Assembly (NCBI GenBank): GCA_027943335.1
Contig: BSBK01002160.1
Span: 1,493,001-1,557,000 of the forward strand
Reading direction: 5' to 3'
DNA length: 64,000 bases
DNA from: Chamaecyparis obtusa
Lineage: Eukaryota > Streptophyta > Pinopsida > Cupressales > Cupressaceae
Part shown: positions 55,875 to 64,000 of the stretch, one piece after another
Layout: the number at the start of each line of letters is the position of its first letter
Numbering within the stretch: the first letter of the stretch is position 1
Program-made: the position numbers and the translations under genes
Notes under the pieces: model-generated
What the model was told of the DNA's origin: nothing
The model's database searches: none
Seen by the model: only the letters and a program-made list of their open reading frames with translations

Positions 55875-58550
55875 TGTTGGTTGTGGATTATTCCTTTGAT
55901 CTTCAACTTGTAGATTTACACTTTGGTGGATAATGTAAATGAAACTCGGACTCTATCACCACTCCAAAGTCCACAAGGAAGAGGGCCAAGTGACAAGGAT
56001 CAAAGGATCCTTCTACTCTTTGAGCTTCAATGCTTAGGTGGGTGTACCCTTGACTCACTTCTTCAAAGGAGTCTCAAAATGATGCACACAATGCTCAACA
56101 CAAGTCTATAAAAGGTTTATCAAATGAATGTTTATGTTTGTGTGGTTGTTAACCATGACTTCAAAAGAAAAGACCAGTGCCTTATCCTAGGGCTAAGAGT
56201 CACCCAACCGTATACTCCAACTAAATACCCTAAGTCAAACACAATGGAAACTAGGGTAAGTGCTTTGCCTATTAACCCTTTCCCTCAAGCACAAGGACAT
56301 CAAATTCTATACCTGGCTGCAAACTCACTAAATTCACGTAGAAGGCTTTAATCCTAACTTTGTTAGAAACTCAAAGATGAATTCAAAATACTCTTTGTTT
56401 ACCATACATTAACACACTTTGTGACATTAACATATATGAACTCAGAGACAAGCAAGAAGACATAGACAAGATACAAGATTGGGATTCAAGAATGTTTTCC
56501 TTAACACAATCAGGATCAGCACACAATTGGCATGACACCAAGATCAAAAAAAGGCACCAAATTAGACCTCTATCAATATATTACAGTTAAAAACTAGGGA
56601 CCAAAAGCAACAAAATTTTGGAACCCTTGCAAAATCAAAGATTCTGCAACTTATACCACTAGCTGCCTTGGGATCCTCAAGATCGAATGCAACAAGCTTC
56701 AGATAGCTAGGGTTAGGGTCTCAACCACCCAACCTGCTAGAAATGGTCTAAAAGTTATTAAAGGGGTGGGAAACACAGGAAACCAAAATTGATCTGCAAT
56801 CATGAAATTCTTCTCTACAAGTACAGGGGATTACAAAACTGGGCTCAAAAGGACACCCTACAACATGCCTTGAGCACACAACTGAAATGGTACAAGCTCT
56901 GCAAATGATCCAACCACACCCTGGACCACACCGCAAATAGAAAACCAGTCACTTCTCACCGAACAGGGTCATTCTGCAATGAATTCCATAAATTTGGTAC
57001 TTTCTGGCGTCGGAAGCTCTCAGAAAAATTTGAATTTGAACCACAATGGCTAAATCCTTGGCACCTGCAGAGAACAACGGCCCATGTTCAAATTGAGACC
57101 AGCTTTAAAACACAGCCATCCAATCAAACCTCCCTCATGGCTTTATGATTTTCCTCTAAAATTGGCCCCACTAGACTTAGCGAATTGGCGACAAAGGACC
57201 CTCATTAATTTACTAAACATTTCGTGCCTTTGCTAAACACTTAGTGACTTCCCAACTACCATTTGCACCATCGCCAAATCTTCTCGTGGATGCGTGACAA
57301 GACTACATCTTATCGGCACTGCCACCTTTTTATCTAGACCGCCAAACATTAGACCCCAACCGGGCTTATCCGAAGCCACATGTCACTAAACCATTCATTG
57401 ATCCACACCCAGTCATTGGCACAAAGACCCACTTACCATAAGCCTTTAAAATGAATGGCTGGCATAAGATCGCATGGCTCTAACAAATCCCATGCGAACT
57501 TACATCGGCCGTAGGATCCATCCTCATCATAGACCCTTCTGACAACGGCCCCACTTCTGAGCACATCCATGTCAACCAATAAGAAACCTCCACCTGTGCA
57601 GACATGTCACACCAGACCCACCGTAGACAATAGACAACCTAGCAAGAAGGAATAAAATTGACGGATGGTGCATGATCTCAAAGGCTAAGAATATTCCTTG
57701 AGATTATATGCCGACTATCGATTAAAAGTCTTTCACTGCGGGCCCTTCTGACATAAACCAACTCATTATCACATGGACGAATGAAAACCCACCAACTCAA
57801 ATCACTGTAACCGCCACTGCAACTGCCACATCACCCACTTCTCTGCATCCCCCGAGCCCACCGACAAAACACCACCGCACTGCCACATGTCAACCGATCG
57901 CATGATGGCATAGCCAAAAACTAGGCTATGTGATCATGCGACAGCCAATCACATGCTGCCACATGACCACCTCTAGGACACCAAATAGAAACCACCATAA
58001 AGCCCCACGCGGACAGATGGCAAGCGGTCGCATGATTGCATGTCAGGAAAGTCTGACATGCAGCCATGCGACAACCAATAAGAATATTCCATTTGTCCCC
58101 CCATGAACACCTTGAAGGAACTGGCCCCACATCGTCACACTTGCATAGATAGGAAATGCTGGCAAACAGGAAACTTGTGTGAGGTTGAAAACACACAATG
58201 TTTTCGACAGAAAAGACCAAAAACACACAAGGCTTTCAACAGACTGAAAGATAAGCACACAAAAGATGGAAGCACAGGGTCGTAAACAACAAAGGCCAAA
58301 AACACATAGACCAAAAACATCATGGACTTTTGAAAACACTGTGGGTTTTTGACACTGTGGCAGATTTTGACAATTTCCTACAGACCTTGAAATTTGAATA
58401 ACTTTTTGGATTTTATGATTTAGCAAGTGCAAATTGGACCAGAGCCTGGTGACAACATAAGGAACATAGGGCAGGACACAAACCATGAAACATTTGTAGG
58501 GAGGAGGCCATTTTCAAAGGATTTTTGCATGACAGAAAAATGGCCTAACA
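55875..58550 (-). repeat. Element C 5' LTR
   Basis: The pair of 50801-53476 with the same modules: hairpins 58027-58072 and 57897-57941, TATA 56648-56654, tRNA-Arg-like segment 56172-56201 and end at 55875. Its outer edge CCTAACA abuts CAAGG. Confidence 0.94.
56172..56201 (-). other. tRNA-Arg 5'-half-like segment in LTR C (5' copy)
   Basis: On minus GACTCTTAGCCCTAGGATAA then GGCACTGGTC. It differs from the 3' copy by one base. It lies about 300 bp upstream of the primer binding site of the same element. Confidence 0.72.
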
Positions 58551-58555
58551 CAAGG

Positions 58556-59265
58556 GATACATCGATAGGTAATTGATTTGAAAGCATAATGATTTGATAG
58601 TCTTTTTTCAGGATAGGTGTAATCATCCTGCCAACCTTAATTAGCAACATTGGTGTCCTATCATTGCATAAGTTCAAGATGGTAAGGGTCAATTCAAGGA
58701 GGTAATAAAAAAGGTCATTTTAACCTTACAAGACAAGAGGAGAGATAGTCCACATAATTATATGGTGACTATCCCAAACAATAGACAAATGATGGAATTA
58801 CTAACATGTTTTCTTTTCATGTTTCTAACAAGTTTGTTGCAAATAGAACCACCATTACAATAGAACCACTCTTTTGAGATATTCTTGGCCAAATCGACCT
58901 AGATAAAGAAAGAAGATTGATCATGGAAGATAAATAATTATGAATGATAATAGAAGATAAATAATATAATAATGATAGATCATGTTGATGAATATTACTA
59001 ATGGATCAAATAATAATATATTGATAGATGAAAGAATAATTATTTCAGTGTCTACAAGCTCTATTAGCTAAAATCACTACCAACCAAATATGGTTGTGGC
59101 AGTTGTAATAGAATTATATATACACCAAACAAGGAATGTATGGGTAGGATCCCTGGTATGTACATATGAGAATGAGAAATAAAAGATAAAAACTAGTTTG
59201 TGTGCAATTTGTGATTTTGGAAAGGTCTTAAGAGCCTTGTTTTGGATTCCATTTTCTTTATGCAA
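58556..59265. other. CACTA-2 spacer with no recognisable gene
   Basis: AT-rich, with ATAATAATG-like runs near 58930-59010. No open frame of note and no visible repeat structure. Confidence 0.5.
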
Positions 59266-59268
59266 TAA

Positions 59269-59452
59269 GGGCCCGTTTGGTGCATGGAATACCAAATGTC
59301 AGATATAGTCAATTCTGGAAGATGTTGCAATTCTAGAAGATACAAATTCTGAAAATGATTTCCAGAATATGAGATGACCTATTTGGTTCACCCGAAAGAT
59401 GACTAAGAAGATGCATAAGGAATTTTAATTCTGTAATTAAATTTCTTTAAAT
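59269..59452 (+). mobile_element. Possible Tourist/Harbinger-like MITE end (second locus)
   Basis: GGGCCCGTTTGGTGCATGG is preceded directly by TAA, the usual PIF/Harbinger target. AATTCTGGAAG and AATTCCAG words follow, and the sequence then enters a TA/CATG satellite, just as at 2005. No matching right terminus was found. Confidence 0.4.
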
Positions 59453-59855
59453 TTGCATGTATATGTCTATATATATACATACATACATGTGTGTATATAT
59501 ACATATATGCACACATATGTATATATACACATACACACATGTGTATATGCACACATATATACACATATGCACAAATGTGTATATATACACATGTGTGTAT
59601 ATATACAAACATGTGCATTTATATATACACACATACATGTGTGTGTATATACACACATACATGTGTGTGTATATACACACATACACATATATATATACAC
59701 ATACATGTGTGTATATACACACATGTGTGTATATATACACAAATACACATATGTGTGTATATACATATACACACATTTGTGTATATATACACACATATAT
59801 ACACATGTTTATGTATATAAATATATATACACACACACATTTGTGTATATATACA
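59453..59855. repeat. TA/CATG minisatellite
   Basis: Irregular repeats of TGTGTATATATACACA-type words, mostly alternating purine and pyrimidine, give spurious Tyr/Ile/Cys/Val open frames in all six frames. It is related in sequence to 2375-2608. Confidence 0.95.
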
Positions 59856-59859
59856 AAAA

Positions 59860-60890
59860 AATAATTCTATTACTAAAGACAATAAATAAACCCGATTCAT
59901 TAGGAGGGGAGTAATGTAAAATACAAGACACGTCACTTAGAATTAGTCCAATAATTCAAGACTTTAGTGCTACATCAGTTGGAAGACACAAGGAGAAGTG
60001 GTATTTGATATCAAATGGGAGCTAGTAAAGGTCATAACATCATACCATAGACTTACCAAAGAAACATAGGTGCTAAAATAAGTGCCAAGATAGTGAAGTG
60101 CGGGGTAGTATACAGAGCATTTATTAGAATAGTTAACTATGCTACTATCATTAGTAGTCAAGTGCTAAATAATGAACAAATATATTTAATAAATAAGAAC
60201 AATAAAAGAAGGTAGTGAAGGCATGTTGTCAAGTGTTGTTAAGAATAGATAAAAGAGAACAATAATGATGATACAATGAGATGTAATAAGTATTAGTTGT
60301 CTATGATGGCATGGCAATCATAAAAGAATCAAAGTAGATGATCCTTGGGGTGATAAGTAATGCATCAAGACCAATGAAGGGTTGACAAATTTTTTAGAGT
60401 AGGATGAACAAAAAAAGGTATGATTCTCATATGCATAGAAATTTAAAATTACACAGGGTCATTAAAATCACCATAACATCATCAAATCACATAGATAATT
60501 GGAAAATGGAATTGATTAAAGAGATTCAAACAATTTACAGCCAAGATGTATACCCATAGCACTAAGAATATAATAAGTATCAATGTAGAGTGCTTATATA
60601 ATCCAAGAAATGATAAAATTTGTCATGATCTAAAGGAGTAATGATTTCATTAACTGGTAAAAATAGCTCTCTACTAATGTAATAATGATATTCAATCAAG
60701 GAGAAATAAGACATAGTAATTCCATATGAATAACATGGGTGCTCATTATTACAAACATCAAATGAAGTGGAAAAGCATTGAAGAATATACAAATATTTCA
60801 AAGGCCAAAATTACTGATGGTGTCACAAAGTGAAATCATAACCTATTAGGGTTTTCGTTACCCTCCAAAAAACTATAGCGTATGTTGGAG
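59860..60890. other. CACTA-2 spacer with no recognisable gene
   Basis: AT-rich sequence without repeats or a convincing open frame. Confidence 0.5.
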
Positions 60891-60897
60891 GAAAACA

Positions 60898-61013
<116 letters not shown>

Positions 61014-61215
61014 CAAAATCCACAATGAATATGAGTACCATTTCATAATTATATCAAAGATCGGTAATCTTTAGCAACATTTATATGAACAGAGCCACAA
61101 GTATGAGACTATAGGAATACAAAGAAAATAAAACCCTCAAATAGCTAATTTTAGTGCTTTTATAGAAATAAAGATATAGAGAATCATAAATACTTAGGAA
61201 TGCTTTTTATCAAAT

Positions 61216-61488
61216 GTTTTAGTTGTCAGTGCCTTAGTAGATATGTATGTTAAATGTGGAAACATAGAAAAGGCACGTAAATTGTTTGACAGATTGCCTC
61301 AAAGAGATGTCATCTCATGGACTACCATGATTGGGGGATATGTTCCAAATGGGTTTGTTGAAAAGGCATTAGAAACTTTTAAGAAAATGCAACTAGTGGA
61401 TGTAAAGCTAGACTTCTCAACCTTTTCTAGCATACTCCATGCCTATGGTCAAGTTGGAGCTTTGGAACTGGGCATTTTTAGGTAATTT
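61216..61488 (+). pseudogene. PPR protein fragment (PLS-type)
   Basis: About 90 codons: NVLVVSALVDMYVKCGNIEK then ARKLFDRLPQRDVISWTTMI, GGYVPNGFVEKALETFKKMQ and FSTFSSILHAYGQVGALELG. This is two to three pentatricopeptide motifs of the S, P and L classes found in organelle RNA-editing factors. There is no start, transit peptide or C-terminal E/DYW domain, and the homology begins and ends abruptly, so this is a captured fragment within CACTA-2. The MYVKCG and RDVISWTTMIGGY signatures are very secure. Confidence 0.93.
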
Positions 61489-61489
61489 A

Positions 61490-62780
61490 TACTCCTTGGA
61501 TAGACCCAACCAACTATCACAACAGAATATCAAAAAATAACAATGTTGGTTCAACTATGAATAATGGTTCCAATTAACTTGTCAAACTCTCTAAACTTTG
61601 AATACTTCCAGACATGGAGGTGACTCTTCAATCTATCAACTAAAATTTATAATCAATCCTCCAAACAAATTTGTTACCTCAATCATTGGTGTCTACTTTT
61701 AGCAAGACTACACATTTTCTGATGTTCCTTTGATTCTAATTTATCAAACTTGCAATCCTATTCCAACTCCTCACATATGATACTCAGACTTCTACTAATC
61801 CTCTGTTGGTTTTCAATAGTACTCTCTTTTGCTGATCTATGGATCAGTCACAATATTTAACATAGGCCTATTGGGTTCCCTTTCTTTAATTGGAAATTAC
61901 AAAATAATAATAGTCAATCCTCATCCAACACCTCCAACTAGTCTTCAAGGACTCTCTAACCTAGTTGATCAGATTAGGTTGGGTTGACTTGGAATAGTTC
62001 GAAGATGGGTATTAGGGATTGGTGTTTTTTTTCCAATTGTCAACAAAGATCTTGGTCAATTAATCTTTAAACCCAACATACTTTCAAGCTACTACTGTAA
62101 CTGTGTCTTTTATTGTTTCTTTGCTCAAATTCAGATCGAGGAATCAGTTTCAAATTCCTGGTTATTACTCTGCCGTAACATTTCTTTACTTCACAAGTTA
62201 ACATATGGCATGCACCTAACTAGGGTATCAACCTTGAAGCACTGACATAGTTCCCTGAGTTCTGAGCATTTAGGTTTTTTTGACACACTGCCTTAACTTT
62301 CTTGCCACCCAACGACATGGAATTCCCATGGAGGAGACACAAGTTAAGGATCAAACTCCATAATAGAGCCAAACTCCCAACACAGACTATCAATGAATTG
62401 GAATCCCACGTAGAAGTTGAACAAACACTAAATGCTATAAAAATTTAAAATGTGATTGCATGAACTTGCAGAGAGATGTTAATGCATCTATTTGTATCAG
62501 GCGGACTGTGTATAAGTAATATACTTAACAGATAGAAACTTGTTCACATAATTTTAATGTCGTGAATGCATAAAAAATGGGGTTTATAGTAGTATGAATA
62601 CAAGTTATCCATTTGCCATAGTTAATACATGAAATGATAACCAAAACAAAAAAACATACTTAGAATCTGGTTCCTTGTTAATGAAATTTGCTTCGAAGGT
62701 TCTACTTGATTGAATCCCGCTACACAGTGCCGATGAGGTTTTGCGCGCTGCAACCTTGAAAAAATTCTCCCTGATAATAA
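61490..62780. other. CACTA-2 right part, no recognisable gene
   Basis: Mixed sequence without an open frame above 60 codons. I see no repeats or element ends. Confidence 0.5.
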
Positions 62781-62783
62781 TGA

Positions 62784-62890
62784 AATGAATTTTTTTTTTT
62801 TTAACTTATGCCCATGGTCATTGAAAGTTTGACCTACATATTATTGGTCAAACTTTTGATGAACACGGGCATGGATTAAAAAAAATGAAT
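62784..62890. repeat. CACTA-2 right subterminal hairpin
   Basis: Arms of about 42 bp pair: TTTTTTTTAA...GCCCATGGTCAT...AAGTTTGACC with GGTCAAACTTTTGATGAACA...GGGCATGG...AAAAAAAA, around an 11-nt loop. It lies 90 bp from the TIR. It may be a small MITE or part of the subterminal structure. Confidence 0.8.
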
Positions 62891-63072
62891 GTTTTCCTTC
62901 TATAATTCAACCAACCAAATTTTTTTAATTTCATGGTAAAAAATTTTGGTAGAAAAACCAGGTCAAATGTACTAGTGTATTATTTTGTCCTTGTATGTCT
63001 ACATAGGTCTGTATGTACTAGCCCCAACTTTTCTTTTGATGTATATGATTTTCTTTTGTAACTGCTTCTTGT

Positions 63073-63582
63073 CTATTTTCCCATAACACATTCTCTACAT
63101 ATAGTGTTAGATGGTTTCACGATCTTCGATAGATCTCTAACTGCTTTAGTTAGACTTTCCTTCACAACATTTTCAAAGTTAACATGACAAAATCTTCTGT
63201 GCCATAACCATCTACCATCTACTTTTGCAACAAAACAAGATGCTTCAAATGTATTTAATTCAAATACATTACCTCTAGATTTAGTACTAGTTGTAATCAA
63301 ATTTCCTGCCTTACTTTTGATAAAACATTTACCATCATTGAATTGTAACTGAAATTATTTTTCCATCAACTATCCAACACTTAATAAGTTATGCTTGAGT
63401 CCATCAACAAGTAGTACATTATCAGTATTAGTTTTTCCATCTAGAGTAATGGATCCTACTCCTATGATAGGTTTAGGAAGATTGTCTCCAAACCTCACAA
63501 CACCACCATCATACTTTACAAATTTAACAAACTTATTTTTATCTGTAGTCATATGATGTGAACAACCACTGTCTATGATCAA
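63073..63582 (-). pseudogene. copia protease and GAG-pre-integrase
   Basis: IIDSGCSHHMTTDKNKFVKF carries the aspartic protease D-S/T-G motif (DSG). NVLLVDGLKHNLLSVG follows, then after a stop at 63370 the frame continues to DGRWLWHRRFCHVNFENVVK and CRECVMGK, the GAG-pre-integrase zinc region with His and Cys pairs. A stop at 63073 follows. HTDLC-type sequence continues in the same frame to the CACTA-2 insertion at 62980. Confidence 0.92.
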
Positions 63583-63756
63583 TTTAGATTTCTTATCAAA
63601 ATGAGATACTAAAGATTTTTCCTCATGTACCGGTTCATCTCTAATAGAAACAAATCCAATCTCCTCATAATCTAAATCATCATCATCAAAAATTCCTTCA
63701 CTAGCATAATAACATTCCTTATCCTTTAAATACTTAGATTTTAAAAACTTAGGCTT

Positions 63757-64000
63757 TTACTTAGGAACTCTTGTAGGACATCTAGATGCAAAATGACCTA
63801 GCTTATTACATGAAAAACATTTCAAAGGTAATTTTCCTTCAAATTTATCCTTACCTCTCTTTTCTCTTCTAGCAATTAGTGTAACAAGTTCATCCATCTT
63901 TCTTTCTTCTACATGTATCTGTTTCATTTCCTCATCATATTCACCTAGCTCTTCTTTTAGGTTCTCACTACTGGTGCTCAAAAGTGTAGACATTATCTTC
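63757..64000 (-). pseudogene. copia gag C-terminal part with zinc knuckle
   Basis: A Lys/Glu-rich stretch (ENLKEELGEYDEEMKQIHVE) is followed by CFSCNKLGHFASRC, a CX2CX4HX4C knuckle, then a stop at 63757. It lies in the same frame as the protease piece. The start of gag and the 5' LTR lie beyond the window. Confidence 0.92.

Larger units (their letters stand above)
50801..58550 (-). mobile_element. Element C: complete long-LTR, acidic-ORF retroelement
   Basis: A complete 7,750-bp element flanked by CAAGG (50796-50800 and 58551-58555). Both LTRs are 2,676 bp (50801-53476 and 55875-58550). On minus they start TGTTAGGCC (first base changed in the internal copy) and end CCAACA. The interior (2,398 bp) has a decayed tRNA-Arg-type PBS, one long acidic frame and the AGAGCCAC junction, with no pol. 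Equal LTR lengths and few differences suggest a younger insertion than A. Confidence 0.93.

Noticed and set aside
57921..58692. Overlapping minus and plus frames up to 147 codons, rich in Cys and Phe
   Set aside because: They lie in U3 of LTR C, and the corresponding part of the other LTR is not open in the same frame, so chance.
59403..59936. Overlapping open frames on both strands up to 153 codons
   Set aside because: Same cause: TA/CATG satellite with no complex sequence.

Overview
The window looks like nuclear intergenic DNA from a large-genome seed plant. A gymnosperm such as a conifer is the best guess, from the copia LTR style, the PPR and lectin-kinase fragments and the extreme nesting of old elements, but no species can be named. 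I find no intact host gene, no rRNA or tRNA gene and no CRISPR array. Nearly every protein-like signal belongs to a transposable element or to a host-gene scrap carried inside one.

From about 2618 to the right edge the whole window is one decayed Ty1/copia retrotransposon on the minus strand, opened by later insertions. Its 3' LTR (2618-3491 plus 14670-15029) is split by D, a gag-protease-only Ty3/gypsy-type element (3492-14664, TSD TAATC). A long-LTR element, A (3493-11057, TSD AATCT), landed one base inside the end of D. The copia body is split again by two CACTA DNA transposons: CACTA-1 (16884-42529, TSD ATT) and CACTA-2 (43401-62977, TSD TAT). The copia pieces lie in the expected order: gag, protease and GAG-pre-integrase at 63073-64000, integrase at 42533-43397, RT and RNase H at 15327-16880.

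CACTA-1 keeps a broken TNPD-type transposase gene (28705-32392) and a broken multi-exon second gene of the TNPA / Transposase_24 type (17882-25334), both on minus. It also holds a foldback whose loop carries an L-type lectin fragment, and a 5'-truncated retroelement, B (32603-40455). CACTA-2 shows no transposase. It holds a tRNA-derived SINE, several large hairpins, a three-copy array of about 700 bp units, a GRF zinc-finger pseudogene, a PPR fragment and a complete long-LTR element, C (50801-58550, TSD CAAGG).

A, B and C are diverged members of one family and are the most interesting content. They have 2.7-4.3 kb LTRs (TGTTAG...AACA), a tRNA-Arg-type primer site where it survives, no pol, and one long frame that is gag-like at its start in A and B and very acidic afterwards in all three. 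Each LTR has, 455-590 bp downstream of its TATA box and in sense orientation, a copy of the 5' half of tRNA-Arg. I read this as a possible primer-tRNA mimic in the RNA leader. Bases 1-2617 are the older flank of the copia and carry only simple repeats and a possible Tourist-like element end.
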